A DNA stretch of 64,000 nt from Pseudomonas sp. dw_612 (GTDB lineage: Bacteria; Pseudomonadota; Gammaproteobacteria; Pseudomonadales; Pseudomonadaceae). The notes beneath the pieces were generated by a model. That model was given only the letters and a program-made list of their open reading frames with translations. It was not told the origin of the DNA and did not search any database. The stretch lies in NCBI RefSeq assembly GCF_018449725.1, contig NZ_JAAVVC010000002.1:62001-126000 (forward strand), written 5' to 3'. Position numbers and translations under genes: made by a program. Below are positions 1-9,841 of this stretch, one piece after another. Positions within the stretch are counted from its first letter, which is position 1. Each line of letters opens with the position of its first letter.

Positions 1-3000
1 CCAAGCCGCCCACGGCCGAGGTCCCGGTGTTGCTGCCGGCGCGCACGCCGATCACCGCCCCGCCCGCCGCTGCGCCGTCGGCACCGAGCACGTCGTTGCC
101 GAGCACGCTGAGGTTGAGGGTCGCGCCTTCGGCGACAGTACCGGAGTCTGCGGCGGCGGTTGGCAAGTCATCGACGATGTTGACGTTGATCTGCCCCGAC
201 GCCGTGCTGCCGTCGGTGTCCGTCGCCACTACGTTGAAGTTCTCGGTGAGGCTGTTGGCGCCGTTGGCGGTCGGATGGGTTTCGTTGTCCACCAGGGTGT
301 AGCTGTAGCTGATCACGCCGGTGCTCGCGTTGTAACCGGTGATGGTCAGCGTACTGCCCAACGGCGTCACGATCGATTGCGGGAAGCCTGCCGCCACACC
401 GCCCGCCACGACATGAATGCCGCCGACGTCGAGGGTTTGCAAACCGTCCAGCGCGGTGACGGTGAAGGTGCCGCTCTGGGTCAGGGCTGGCGTGTTGGGG
501 TTGCTGCCGTCGCTGAGGTTTTTCTCGTAAACGGTCAGCTCGCCGCCATTGACGTTGAGGCCGTTGAGGACCACCGGGTCGTCGTTGTTGTGGATGTTCA
601 GCACCAGGTTGGCGGTGCTGGTATCGCCGTCCGAATCGGTGATCGTGTAGGCGAAGGTTTCCGTGCCGTTGCCGCCGCCGTGCAGGTTTTTGAAGTCGGC
701 ATCGTTGGCGTTGAGGGTGTAGGTGTAGGTGCCGTTGGCATTCAGGACCAGCGTGCCGTAAGTCCCGGTGAAGGTGCCGGGGGTGACAGGCCCGGTGCTC
801 GGCCCGGTGGCGACGAGGTCCGCGCCCTGAATGTCGTTGGTCAGGACGTTTCCATTGAGCGTCAACGCGGTTTCGGACGCGGTGCCGACATTGCTGTCAT
901 TGACGGCTTTCGGCACGTCATCGACGATCTGCACGACGATGGTGCTGGTGCTGATGTTGCCCAGCGAATCGGTGGCCTGGTAGGTGAAGCTTTCAGTCAG
1001 TGTGTTGGCGCCGTCATCCGCATGCGGCGTGGTGCTCGCCGGCGATGTCAGGGTGTAGGTGTAGGTGCCGTTGGGGTTGAGCTGGATCTGGCCAAAGTTG
1101 CCATTGGCGCTGCCCACCAGGGTGTAGGTGATCGCGCCGATGGCCCCGGTGACCGAGCCGACCAGGGTGCCACTGGCGGTTTCGCCGGTGCTGGTCGGGT
1201 CGCTGCCGGCGACGGTGCCTGCCGCCAGGTCCTGGCCATCCTTCGTCAGGTCCAGGGCTTTTTCGTAGACGGTCACGTCGGTATCGCTGACCGCTTTGAT
1301 GCAGCTGTTCGAGACGTCGATGGTGATGGTGGTGGTGCTCTCATCCCCGTCGGCATCGCGCACGGTGTAGACGAACGTATCGGTGGCACCCGGGGCGTTC
1401 ACCGCGTTGGGATTACTGTGATAGACCGCGTTGCCGTTGGCATCCAGCGTCAGGTAACCGTAGGTCCCATTGATGTTCGAGCCCAGGCCGCCGATGGCCG
1501 ACGTCGAGGTGTCGCTGCCGGCGCGGACGCCGACTACGGCACCCGTGAGCGCCGGACCGTCGGCACCGCCGATGTCGTTATCCAGCACATTGCCCGAAAC
1601 TGTCCCGCCCTCGGCCACCGACGCGCTGTCCGGGTGGGCCGTCGGCAAGTCGTCGACGATGTTGACGTTGATCTGATTGGTTGCCGTGCTGCCGTCGGTG
1701 TCCGTGGCCACCACGTTGAAGTTTTCGGTGATGCTGTTGGCACCGTTGCCGGTCGGGTGGGCTTCGTTGTCCACCAGGGTGTAGGTGTAGCTGACGACGC
1801 CGGTGGTCGCGTTGTAACCTGTGACGGTGAGCGTGCTGCCCAGCGGCGTCACGATCGATTGCGGGAAACCGGCCGCCACGCCACCGACCACGACATGAAT
1901 GCCGCCGACGTCGAGGGTTTGTAAGCCGTCCAGCGCGGTGACGGTGAAGGAGCCGCTCTGGGTCAGGGCCGGCGTGTTGGGGCTGGTGCCGTCGCTGAGG
2001 TTTTTCTCGTAGACGGTCAGCTCGCCACCCACGACGTCGAGGCCGTTGAGGGTCACCGGGTCGTCGTTGTTGTGGATTTGCAGCACCAGATTGGCGGTGC
2101 TGGTGTCGCCGTCCGAATCGGTGAGGGTGTAGGCGAAGGTTTCCGTGCCGTTGCCGCCGCCGTGCAGGTTTTTGAAATCGGCGTCGTTGGTGTTCAGCGT
2201 GTAGGTGTACGTGCCGTTGGCGTTGAGGACCAGGGTGCCGTAAGTGCCGGTGAAGGTGCCGGGAGTTACAGGTCCGGTCGTTACGCGATCCGCGCCTTGC
2301 ACGTCGTTGGTCAGCACGTTGCCGTTGAGGGTCAACAGGCTTTCCGAGGCGGTGCCGGCGTTGCTGTCGTCCAGCGCTTTGGGCAGATCGTCGATGACGT
2401 TGACGTCCAGGGTCGCGTTGGCGGTGGTGCCGTTGTCATCAACCACGGTGACGGCGAATTGCTCAGGCAGGTTGTTCGCGCCGCCAGCGGTTGGATGCGC
2501 GTCATTGCCGTTGAGGGTGTAGCTGTAACTGACCACGCCCGTGTTCGCGTCGAACCCGGTGATGGTCAAAGTGTTGCCCAAACCGGTCGGGATCGATTGC
2601 GGGAAACCGGCCGCCACACCGCCGCTGACGACGGTGATGCCGCCGACGGTGAGGGTTTGCACGCCATCCAGCGCGGTGATGGTGAAGGTGCCACTTTGGG
2701 TCAGTTGCGTGCTGTCCGGGGCGCTGCCGAGGCTAAGGTTTTTCTCGTAGACGGTGAGTTCGCCGCCCTCGACGTTCAAGCCATTGATGATGACCGGATC
2801 ATCGTTGTTGTGGATTTGCAGGACGAGGTTGGCGGTGCTGGTGTCGCCGTCAGAATCGGTGATCGTATAGGCGAAGTTTTCGGTGCCGTTACCGCCGCCG
2901 TGCAGGGCTTTGAAATCTGCATCGCTGGTGTTCAACGTGTAGGTGTAAGTGCCGTTGGCGTTGAGCACCAACGTGCCGTAAGTCCCGGCAAAAGTGCCAG

Positions 3001-5030
3001 GCGTCACTGGGCCCGTGGCCACGCGATCGGCGCCTTGCACGTCGTTGGTCAGCACGTTGCCGTTCAACGTCAGCAGGGTTTCCGACGCGGTGCTCGCATT
3101 GCTGTCATCCAGCGCTTTTGGCACGTCGTCGATCACATTGACGTCCAGCGAACCGTTGGCCGTGGTGCCGTTGTCATCGACCACGGTCACCGCAAATTGC
3201 TCAGGCAAATTGTTTGCGCCGCCAGCGGTTGGATGCGCGTCATTGCCGTTCAAGGTGTAGCTGTAACTGACCACGCCCGTGGTCGCGTCGAACCCGGTAA
3301 TGGTCAGCGTATTGCCCAACCCGGTTGGAATCGATTGTGGGAAACCAGCCGCCACGCCACCACTGACAACGGTAATGCCGCCGACGGTGAGGGTTTGCAC
3401 GCCATCGAGCGCGGTGATGGTGAAGGTGCCGCTTTGGGTCAGCGCGGTGGAGTCCGGCGCACTGCCCAGACTCAGGTTTTTCTCGAAAACCGTGAGTTCG
3501 CCGCCCTCGACGTTCAACCCATTGATGATGACTGGATCGTCGTTGTTGTGGATTTGCAGCACCAACGTTGCAGTGCTCGCATCGCCATCGGAATCCGTGA
3601 GGGTGTAGGTGAAGTTTTCAGTGCCGTTGCCGCCACCGTGCAACGCTTTGAAATCCGCGTCACTGGTGTTCAGCGTGTAGGTGTAAGTGCCGTTGGCATT
3701 CAACACCAGGGTGCCGTAAGTACCGACGAAAGTACCCGGGGTGACCGGGCCGCTTTCAGGACCTGTCACCACGCGATCCGCGCCTTGCACGTCGTTGCTC
3801 AACACATTGCCGTTCAACGTCAGCAGGGTTTCGGAAGCGGTGCTCGCGTTGCTGTCGTCCACGGCTTTGGGCACGTCGTCGATCACATTGACGTCCAGCG
3901 AACCGTTGGCCGTGGTGCCGTTGTCATCGACCACGGTCACCGCAAATTGCTCAGGCAGGTTGTTTGCACCGCCCGCCGTTGGATGCGCTTCATTGCCGTT
4001 GAGGGTGTAGCTGTAACTGACCACGCCGGTGGTCGCGTCGAACCCGGTGATGGTCAACGTGTTGCCCAACCCGGTGGAAATCGATTGCGGGAAACCTGCC
4101 GCCACGCCGCCGCTGACAACGGTAATTCCGCCAACCGTCAACGTCTGCACGCCATCCAGCGCGGTGATGGTGAACGTACCGTTCTGGGTCAACGCCGTGG
4201 CATCCGGCGCACTGCCCAGACTCAGGTTTTTCTCGAAAACGGTGAGTTCGCCGCCCTCGACGTTCAATCCGCCCAGCGTGACCGGGTCGTCGTTGTTGTG
4301 GATTTGCAGCACCAGGTTGGCGGTGCTGGTGTCGCCGTCGGAATCGGTGAGGGTGTAGGCGAAGGTTTCCGTGCCGTTACCGCCACCGTGCAGCGCTTTG
4401 AAATCCGCATCACTGGTGTTCAGCGTGTAGGTGTAAGTGCCGTTGGCATTCAACACCAGAGTGCCGTAAGTCCCGACGAAAGTACCCGGAGTGATCGGGC
4501 CGCTGGTCGGGCCGGTCGGTACGCGGTCGGCGCCTTGCACATCGTTGGTCAACACGTTGCCGGTCAACGTCAGCAGGGTTTCAGACGCGGTGCCGTTGTT
4601 GTCATCCACAGCCTTCGGCACGTCATCGGTGATGTTGATGTCCAGTGAGCCGGTGGCCGTATCGCCGTTGGTGTCCCCGGCCACCACGGTGAATTGTTCA
4701 CTGAGGTTGTTGGCGCCATCACCCGCCGAATGGGTGTCGTTGCCGTTGAGGGTGTAGCTGTAACTCACCACGCCGGTGGCCGGGTTGTAGCCGGTGATGG
4801 TCAGGGTGTTGCCTAGCTGCGTGGTGATCGATTGCGGGAAACCCGCGGCCACCCCGCCGCTGATCACGCTGATGCCGCCGATGTTGAGGCTCAGCAAACC
4901 GTCGGGCGCGGTCACGGTGAACGTGCCGCTTTGGGTCAGGGCTGCCGGATTGGCCGCCGAGCCGTCGGGCAGATTGGCTTCGTTGAGGGTCAGTTCACCG
5001 CCCGCGGCGTCGAGGCCGCCGAGGGTCACA
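1..5030 (-). repeat. long coding repeats of the adhesin, period 738-750 bp
   Basis: A recurring landmark (plus-strand AGGTTTTTCTCG) occurs near 516, 1998, 2736, 3474 and 4224. The spacings are 1482 (two units of 741), 738, 738 and 750 bp. The unit between 516 and 1998 has diverged (GGGCTTTTTCGTAGACG near 1255). Each unit of about 246-250 residues holds two halves: one starts TLGG-NVEGGELTVFEK and ends with VIDDVPKAVDD, the other carries SETLLTLNGNVLSNDVQGAD and ends in DSDGDTSTANLVLQIHNNDDP. The middle copies are the most alike, which suggests recent duplication or gene conversion. Confidence 0.9.
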
Positions 5031-5590
5031 AGGTTGTTCACCGGCGGCACCACCACCGGGGTGTCGTCGTTTTGCTGAACATCGGCGTTGTGCCGTTCTT
5101 CAGGAAACTCTGGAATACCGCCGAAACCGGCGGTGGGGAAACCGATGTTCGGATCGACCCGCCCGCCCACTTCTTCCAGCAGCACGAAACTGTGACCGCC
5201 ACCCAAGGCACCACCCGGGGCACCTGTGGAGGTCGGACCGGCCGCTGTGGCCTCACCGGTTTGGGTCGGGTCAGCGCCGGCGGCAATGGCTTTTTGCAGT
5301 TGTTCGACATCGGTCAGTTGCGCCTGACTCGGCGTCACGGCTTCAGCCGTGTCCACGTGGGGCACCTGATGCGCGAGCAGTTGGGACGTCATTTGCAGGC
5401 TACTGCCACGCCCCAACGTCAGCTCCTGGCCATTCTGCAGATGCACCGCCACTGCGCCTTCGGCCCCGGTGATCAATTGGTCACCGGCAAACAAGCGGTC
5501 GCCCTCGACCAACGCACGTCGAGTACCGTCGGCCGCAACCGCGAACACCTGACCAATAACCTTACTGACGATTCCGATGAGCGTAGCCAT
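1..5590 (-). CDS. LapA-type giant surface adhesin, N-terminal part (runs off the window)
   Basis: Biofilm adhesin secreted by a type 1 system and held in the outer membrane by its N-terminus. The frame is open from the ATG at 5588-5590 to the window edge (1,863 codons); AGGAGA at 5598-5603 supports this start. Residues 1-60 (MATLIGIVSKVIGQV..., ...LQNGQELTLGRG) form the retention module of LapA-like proteins. Residues 115-118 read TAAG, the dialanine site cut by the periplasmic protease LapG in known members, just after a predicted helix (VEQLQKAIAAG). From about residue 190 the protein consists of long Ig/VCBS-like repeats. The secretion operon is divergent at 6184-11209. No lapD or lapG flanks the secretion genes, so a second, MapA-like adhesin locus is as likely as lapA itself (inference). 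The C-terminal RTX and secretion signal are not in the window. Confidence 0.93.
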   Translation of the reverse strand, partial: MATLIGIVSKVIGQVFAVAADGTRRALVEGDRLFAGDQLITGAEGAVAVHLQNGQELTLGRGSSLQMTSQLLAHQVPHVDTAEAVTPSQAQLTDVEQLQKAIAAGADPTQTGEATAAGPTSTGAPGGALGGGHSFVLLEEVGGRVDPNIGFPTAGFGGIPEFPEERHNADVQQNDDTPVVVPPVNNLVTLGGLDAAGGELTLNEANLPDGSAANPAALTQSGTFTVTAPDGLLSLNIGGISVISGGVAAGFPQSITTQLGNTLTITGYNPATGVVSYSYTLNGNDTHSAGDGANNLSEQFTVVAGDTNGDTATGSLDINITDDVPKAVDDNNGTASETLLTLTGNVLTNDVQGADRVPTGPTSGPITPGTFVGTYGTLVLNANGTYTYTLNTSDADFKALHGGGNGTETFAYTLTDSDGDTSTANLVLQIHNNDDPVTLGGLNVEGGELTVFEKNLSLGSAPDATALTQNGTFTITALDGVQTLTVGGITVVSGGVAAGFPQSISTGLGNTLTITGFDATTGVVSYSYTLNGNEAHPTAGGANNLPEQFAVTVVDDNGTTANGSLDVNVIDDVPKAVDDSNASTASETLLTLNGNVLSNDVQGADRVVTGPESGPVTPGTFVGTYGTLVLNANGTYTYTLNTSDADFKALHGGGNGTENFTYTLTDSDGDASTATLVLQIHNNDDPVIINGLNVEGGELTVFEKNLSLGSAPDSTALTQSGTFTITALDGVQTLTVGGITVVSGGVAAGFPQSIPTGLGNTLTITGFDATTGVVSYSYTLNGNDAHPTAGGANNLPEQFAVTVVDDNGTTANGSLDVNVIDDVPKALDDSNASTASETLLTLNGNVLTNDVQGADRVATGPVTPGTFAGTYGTLVLNANGTYTYTLNTSDADFKALHGGGNGTENFAYTITDSDGDTSTANLVLQIHNNDDPVIINGLNVEGGELTVYEKNLSLGSAPDSTQLTQSGTFTITALDGVQTLTVGGITVVSGGVAAGFPQSIPTGLGNTLTITGFDANTGVVSYSYTLNGNDAHPTAGGANNLPEQFAVTVVDDNGTTANATLDVNVIDDLPKALDDSNAGTASESLLTLNGNVLTNDVQGADRVTTGPVTPGTFTGTYGTLVLNANGTYTYTLNTNDADFKNLHGGGNGTETFAYTLTDSDGDTSTANLVLQIHNNDDPVTLNGLDVVGGELTVYEKNLSDGTSPNTPALTQSGSFTVTALDGLQTLDVGGIHVVVGGVAAGFPQSIVTPLGSTLTVTGYNATTGVVSYTYTLVDNEAHPTGNGANSITENFNVVATDTDGSTATNQINVNIVDDLPTAHPDSASVAEGGTVSGNVLDNDIGGADGPALTGAVVGVRAGSDTSTSAIGGLGSNINGTYGYLTLDANGNAVYHSNPNAVNAPGATDTFVYTVRDADGDESTTTITIDVSNSCIKAVSDTDVTVYEKALDLTKDGQDLAAGTVAGSDPTSTGETASGTLVGSVTGAIGAITYTLVGSANGNFGQIQLNPNGTYTYTLTSPASTTPHADDGANTLTESFTYQATDSLGNISTSTIVVQIVDDVPKAVNDSNVGTASETALTLNGNVLTNDIQGADLVATGPSTGPVTPGTFTGTYGTLVLNANGTYTYTLNANDADFKNLHGGGNGTETFAYTITDSDGDTSTANLVLNIHNNDDPVVLNGLNVNGGELTVYEKNLSDGSNPNTPALTQSGTFTVTALDGLQTLDVGGIHVVAGGVAAGFPQSIVTPLGSTLTITGYNASTGVISYSYTLVDNETHPTANGANSLTENFNVVATDTDGSTASGQINVNIVDDLPTAAADSGTVAEGATLNLSVLGNDVLGADGAAAGGAVIGVRAGSNTGTSAVGGL

Positions 5591-6183
5591 GTGCAATTCT
5601 CCTGCGCTGCCAACACCTGTCGGCACCTGGTTGCGCGAAGAGCGTGCTCATGGTGAAAAGCGGGCTGCCTGGCGGATCGTCTACCGGAATGCCTGTTTAC
5701 CAAAGTAAACCGCCTCCCTGGCGACGTTCTCGCCAAGCGTGTCACTCGCGGGCCCAGTGTCCGATTCGGCATAAAACCCTCTGCAATCAATGGCATCGGG
5801 TTCCCACTGCGGAACAACCTCCCTGCGAGCGATGCGTAACGGTCCTGAATCACTCGAGTGACAAAAAACTGTCGCTCAAAAACCGTCCCACTTCCCTCCC
5901 CTCCAGCACTTCTCCGCCCTATGTCGCTAAGTGGATGGAACTTTCCTCAAACCCTCTGGAGCTCCCTAAGGCTCATGAATCAAGGGCTTTCGCTTTGAAC
6001 AATGTGCTGGATTTTTCAGAGCGCATAAGTTTTTTTTGACATAACCCTTATGAGAAATAGTTCTTAGGTTTTCTCCAGAATGTTCTTAGCTCTGTTGTTA
6101 CAAGAGTGAAACGGTTTTACCTAAAAATAACGTCAAGTATTTGACGACAGCTAAGCACCATCAGGAACCAGGGAGAAGTACCC
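5591..6183. promoter_or_regulatory. divergent promoter region between adhesin and its exporter
   Basis: 593 bp with no convincing gene; short frames here lack ribosome binding sites and protein character. It holds three dyads: GTTTAC-caaa-GTAAAC at 5695-5710, GAGTGACA-n6-TGTCGCTC at 5856-5877, and GTCAA-gtat-TTGAC at 6132-6145. TTGACA at 6036-6041 could be a -35 box facing the exporter genes, but I see no good -10 at the usual spacing. The long separation suggests a long leader for the adhesin transcript. Confidence 0.6.
6132..6145. promoter_or_regulatory. FleQ-like binding site
   Basis: GTCAAGTATTTGAC has both perfect half-sites of the FleQ consensus as I recall it (GTCAA-n4-TTGAC). FleQ is the c-di-GMP-responsive regulator that controls adhesin and exopolysaccharide genes in pseudomonads. 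The site lies 38 bp before the ATG of the outer-membrane channel gene. Its placement between an adhesin and its exporter fits; binding is inferred. Confidence 0.5.
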
Positions 6184-7542
6184 ATGCGCCTTTTAACCCC
6201 CCTCTGCAGCGCGGTTTTGCTGGCCATGGCCTGCACTTCTCAGGCTCAGGCCATGTCGTTGACCGACGCCATCCAAAGCACGATCGCCACGCACCCCGAA
6301 CTTGCGTCGCGCGTGGACGCGCGGCTGTCGGCGGATGAGCAAGTGAAAGTCGCCAAAGGGGGCTTCTATCCCTCGGTGGATTTGAACGCCGCTTACGGGC
6401 GCGGCTACAGCGATAACACCAATACCCGGGCCTTCGGCAATCACCACACCGAAATCCTCAATTACACCCAGTCGGAATTGCGTCTGCGGCAGATGCTGTT
6501 CGACGGGTTCAACACCGCCAACGAGGTCGAGCGCACCAAAGGCGTGTCCAACTCCCGGGCCTATTACGCCCAGGGCACCGCCCAGGATCTGGCCTTGCGC
6601 ACCATCGAGGTCTACCTCGAAGTGCTCAAGCGCCGTGAACTGGTGACGCTGGCCACCAACAACCTGCAAGCCCACATGCGGGTCAACGACCAGATCGGCC
6701 TGCGTACCCAGCGCGGTGTCGGCAGCAACGCCGACTCCGATCAGTCCACCGCTCGCCGGGCACTGGCGCAGAACAACCTCGACACCGCGGAAGTGGATCT
6801 GGCGGACGCCGAGTCGAATTTCTACAGCGTCGTCGGGCGCATCCCCGATGAACTCGAAGCACCGCCGTCGACCCGTGGCGAGTTGCCGACCAGCCTGCCG
6901 GAAGCCCAGCAGAGCATGGTGGAAAACAACCCGTACCTGAAATCCGCCCAGGCGGATGTGCAATCGGCCGAAAGCCAGTACGAAGTCGCCAAGTCGCCGT
7001 TCTACCCGCGCTTCGATGCTGAAGCCGCCGTTGGCGCGAACAACAACGTGCAAGGCGATGAAGGCCACGACAACGAATGGCGCGTTGGTGTGATCATGAA
7101 CTACAACCTGTTCCGTGGCGGCAGCGACAAGGCCCGCCTGGCCTCCGATGCGCACCAGATCAACCAGGCGATGGACATTCGCAACAACGCCCTGCGCCAG
7201 CTCAACGAGAACATTCACCTGGCCTGGAACGCCATGGTCAACGCGAAGAAGCAAACCCCGACGGCGCGCGAATACGCCGAAACCACCAAACGCGTGCGTG
7301 CGGCCTATCAGGATCAGTTCGGCCTCGGCCAACGGACCCTGCTCGACTTGCTCGACAGTGAAAACGAGCTCTACAACGCCAACCGCCGCTACACCGAAGT
7401 GCGCTACACCGAGGAATACTCGATGTACCGCGTGCTGGCGAACATGGGTCAGTTGCTGAGCAAACAACGGGTGGTGCTGCCCGCCGATGCGATCGCTTCG
7501 TCGGAAGTGAAAAACGAAGCCCGTTTGCCTGAACTGAAGTAA
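6184..7542 (+). CDS. TolC-family outer-membrane channel of the adhesin exporter (LapE-like)
   Basis: Outer-membrane component of a type 1 secretion system. 452 residues with a signal peptide (cleavage probably after ...CTSQAQA, residue 23). Typical TolC features follow: the sequence opens with LTDAIQSTIATHPEL and carries two related long helical halves (about 25-215 and 235-430), the second holding FGLGQRTLLDLLDSENELYNA. The start is supported by AGGGAGAA a few bases upstream. It is first in an apparent operon with the ABC exporter (7673) and the adaptor (9842), separated from the former by a repeat hairpin. The substrate is inferred to be the divergent adhesin. Confidence 0.92.
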   Translation: MRLLTPLCSAVLLAMACTSQAQAMSLTDAIQSTIATHPELASRVDARLSADEQVKVAKGGFYPSVDLNAAYGRGYSDNTNTRAFGNHHTEILNYTQSELRLRQMLFDGFNTANEVERTKGVSNSRAYYAQGTAQDLALRTIEVYLEVLKRRELVTLATNNLQAHMRVNDQIGLRTQRGVGSNADSDQSTARRALAQNNLDTAEVDLADAESNFYSVVGRIPDELEAPPSTRGELPTSLPEAQQSMVENNPYLKSAQADVQSAESQYEVAKSPFYPRFDAEAAVGANNNVQGDEGHDNEWRVGVIMNYNLFRGGSDKARLASDAHQINQAMDIRNNALRQLNENIHLAWNAMVNAKKQTPTAREYAETTKRVRAAYQDQFGLGQRTLLDLLDSENELYNANRRYTEVRYTEEYSMYRVLANMGQLLSKQRVVLPADAIASSEVKNEARLPELK

Positions 7543-7550
7543 CCCCCCGC

Positions 7551-7628
7551 GTAGGAGCTGCCGAAGGCTGCGATCTTTTGATCTTAAAAAATCAAAAGCA
7601 AAAGATCGCAGCCTTCGGCAGCTCCTAC
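7551..7628. repeat. REP-type palindrome, class A
   Basis: Inverted repeat with arms reading GTAGGAGCTGCCGAAGGCTG and its complement around an AT-rich centre containing GATC(TTTTGATC). It sits between the channel and exporter genes of one operon, so it is transcribed and could act as an mRNA stabiliser or attenuator. Five further copies of this class occur in the window. Confidence 0.9.
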
Positions 7629-7672
7629 ACGGCGAGATGTGTGGATGTCTGCCAACAACAGGAGCGATCAAT

Positions 7673-9832
7673 TTGACCAGCATGGAACCCGGCAACACTG
7701 GGGTCGATCCGCGCCTGAGCTTCGATGACCCGCTTCTGGACGGTCTGTTGATCCTCTGCAAGCTTCACGGTGCGGCGGTCAGCCGCGCCAGCCTGAGTGC
7801 CGGCCTGCCCCTGAACAAGCAACGCATGAGCCTGGACCTGCTGCCCCGCGCAGCCGCCCGGGCAAGTTTGCAGGCGCGTTTGTTGCGCCGGGATCTGGCG
7901 GATATTTCTGCGCTCAACCTGCCGGTGTTATTGATCCTCAACGATGGCCGCACCGCCGTGCTACGCCGTTTCGGCGATGACGGTCAGTTGCTGATTCTGC
8001 CCAGCGAAGCCGAGGGCGGTGAACAATGGGTCAGCCGTGAAGAACTGACCGCCAATTACAGCGGCCAGGCATTGTTCGCCCGGCCGCGCCATGAACTCGA
8101 AGACTTGCGCTCGCCGCTCGTACCGCGCGTCGAGGCATGGTTTCGCGACACGCTGAAGCTGTCGAAATGGCTGTACAGCGATGCGATCCTCGCCAGTTTC
8201 CTGATCAACCTGTTGGGGCTGATGGTGCCCCTGTTCGTGATGCAGACCTACGACCGGGTGGTGCCGAACCAGGCCACTTCAACGTTGTGGGTGCTGGCCA
8301 TCGGCTTGCTGATCGGCACCGGGTTCGAACTGGTGCTGCGGGTGGTCCGCGCGCATTTGCTGGACACCGCCGGCAAGAAAACCGACGTGATTCTGTCCGC
8401 GACCCTGTTCGAACGCATCACCGGCATGGCCATGAAAGCCCGGCCGGCGACCATCGGCGGCTTCGCCCAGAGCATCCATGACTTCCAGGGCCTGCGCGAA
8501 TTTCTCACCGCCGTGACCCTGACCAGCCTGATCGACCTGCCGTTCGCGGTGTTGATGCTGGTGGTGATCGGTTTGCTCGGTGGCTGGCTGGTGGTGATTC
8601 CGCTGCTGGCGTTTCCGATCACGATCATTTTCGCGATGGTGATCCAAGTGCGTCTGCGCGACACCGTGCAGAAGAGTTTGAGCCTCGGCGCCGAACGCCA
8701 GGCCCTGCTGATCGAAACCCTCGGCGGCCTGGAAACCCTCAAGGCCTGCAGCGCCGAAAGCGAGCGCCAGCACAAATGGGAAAGCACCCACGGCGCCCTC
8801 ACCCGCCTCGACAGCCATGCGCGCAACCTCTCGGCCCTGGCGACCAACGGCACGCTGTTCATCCAGCAATTCTCCGGCATGGCGACCATCGTCGCCGGGG
8901 TCTACAGCATCATCGCCGGCAACCTCAGCGTCGGCGCACTGGTGGCCACCTACATGCTCGGCAGCCGCGTGCTCGCGCCGCTGGGGCAGATCGCCGGTTT
9001 GATCACCCGCTACCAGCAAGCGCAACTGACCATGCGCAGCACCGATGCGCTGATGTCATTGCCGCAAGAGCGCGATCCGAAACAACGGCCGCTGGAACGC
9101 ACGCAACTGCAAGGCGCGATGGACGTCAGCGGCGTGACCTTTCACTACAACGGGCAGAACGCACCAGCGTTGGCCAACATCAGTTTCAGCGTCAAACCCG
9201 GCGAACGAATCGGCATCATCGGCCGCAGCGGTTCGGGCAAAAGCACCCTCGCGCGATTGGTCATGGGTTTCTACGCACCGGAAGAAGGCCAGTTGCTGCT
9301 CGATGGCCTGGACCTGCGGCAACTCGATGTCGCCGACCTGCGCCAACAGATCGGTTACGTCGCCCACGACTTGCCGCTGCTGGCCGGCAGCCTGCGCGAC
9401 AACCTGACCCTCGGCGCTCGTTATGTCAGCGATTCGCGGATGCTCGAAGTGGCGGAGTTGACCGGCGTCACCGAACTCGCACGCCAACATCCCCAAGGTT
9501 TCGACCGGCCCGTGGGTGAACGCGGACAACTGCTGTCCGGCGGTCAACGTCAGGCCGTGTTGCTGGCCCGGGCGTTGTTACTCGACCCACCGATCATGCT
9601 GCTCGACGAACCCACCAGTGCCATGGACAACAGCAGCGAAGACGTTCTGCGGCAGAAACTCCACAGCTGGGTCCAGGGCAAAACCTTGCTGCTGGTGACT
9701 CACCGCACCTCGATGCTCAGCCTGGTGGATCGGCTGGTGGTGCTGGACAACGGACGGATCGTCGCCGACGGCCCGAAAGAAGCGGTCATCGATGCACTGC
9801 GCAAGGGCCGTGTCGGCTCTGCGGCTGTTTAG
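7673..9832 (+). CDS. type 1 secretion ABC transporter (LapB-like)
   Basis: Inner-membrane ATPase/permease that energises adhesin export. I prefer the TTG at 7673, which has AGGAG at 7660-7664 eight bases upstream, over an in-frame ATG at 7637 with no site or the ATG at 7682. This gives 719 residues, the size of LapB. The order is a degenerate C39-like domain lacking a clear catalytic Cys (about 10-140), six membrane segments (about 155-430) and an ATPase. Visible ATPase motifs are GRSGSGKST (Walker A), LSGGQRQ (signature), MLLDEPTSAMD (Walker B) and the VTHRTSM switch. The next gene begins 9 bases after the stop. A proteolytically inactive C39-like domain usually acts as a substrate-docking platform in exporters of large RTX proteins. 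Confidence 0.92.
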   Translation: MTSMEPGNTGVDPRLSFDDPLLDGLLILCKLHGAAVSRASLSAGLPLNKQRMSLDLLPRAAARASLQARLLRRDLADISALNLPVLLILNDGRTAVLRRFGDDGQLLILPSEAEGGEQWVSREELTANYSGQALFARPRHELEDLRSPLVPRVEAWFRDTLKLSKWLYSDAILASFLINLLGLMVPLFVMQTYDRVVPNQATSTLWVLAIGLLIGTGFELVLRVVRAHLLDTAGKKTDVILSATLFERITGMAMKARPATIGGFAQSIHDFQGLREFLTAVTLTSLIDLPFAVLMLVVIGLLGGWLVVIPLLAFPITIIFAMVIQVRLRDTVQKSLSLGAERQALLIETLGGLETLKACSAESERQHKWESTHGALTRLDSHARNLSALATNGTLFIQQFSGMATIVAGVYSIIAGNLSVGALVATYMLGSRVLAPLGQIAGLITRYQQAQLTMRSTDALMSLPQERDPKQRPLERTQLQGAMDVSGVTFHYNGQNAPALANISFSVKPGERIGIIGRSGSGKSTLARLVMGFYAPEEGQLLLDGLDLRQLDVADLRQQIGYVAHDLPLLAGSLRDNLTLGARYVSDSRMLEVAELTGVTELARQHPQGFDRPVGERGQLLSGGQRQAVLLARALLLDPPIMLLDEPTSAMDNSSEDVLRQKLHSWVQGKTLLLVTHRTSMLSLVDRLVVLDNGRIVADGPKEAVIDALRKGRVGSAAV

Positions 9833-9841
9833 GAGTTGCCC

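Noticed and set aside
275..4648. Two long plus-strand open frames (275-1924 and 2072-4648) across the adhesin region
   Set aside because: They are antisense to the repeats. Their length comes from GC-rich codons and the repeat period; the products are low-complexity V/G/R-rich, without ribosome sites.
5473..6039. Frames of 126-131 codons on both strands in the adhesin-exporter gap
   Set aside because: No ribosome sites, no recognisable protein features, and they overlap promoter dyads.
6036..6064. Sigma-70 promoter beginning with TTGACA before the exporter operon
   Set aside because: No acceptable -10 hexamer at 16-18 bases; kept only as a possible -35 element.
6193..7761. 522-codon minus-strand frame opposite the TolC-family gene
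   Set aside because: It is antisense to a gene with a signal peptide and family motifs, and it runs through a repeat hairpin.
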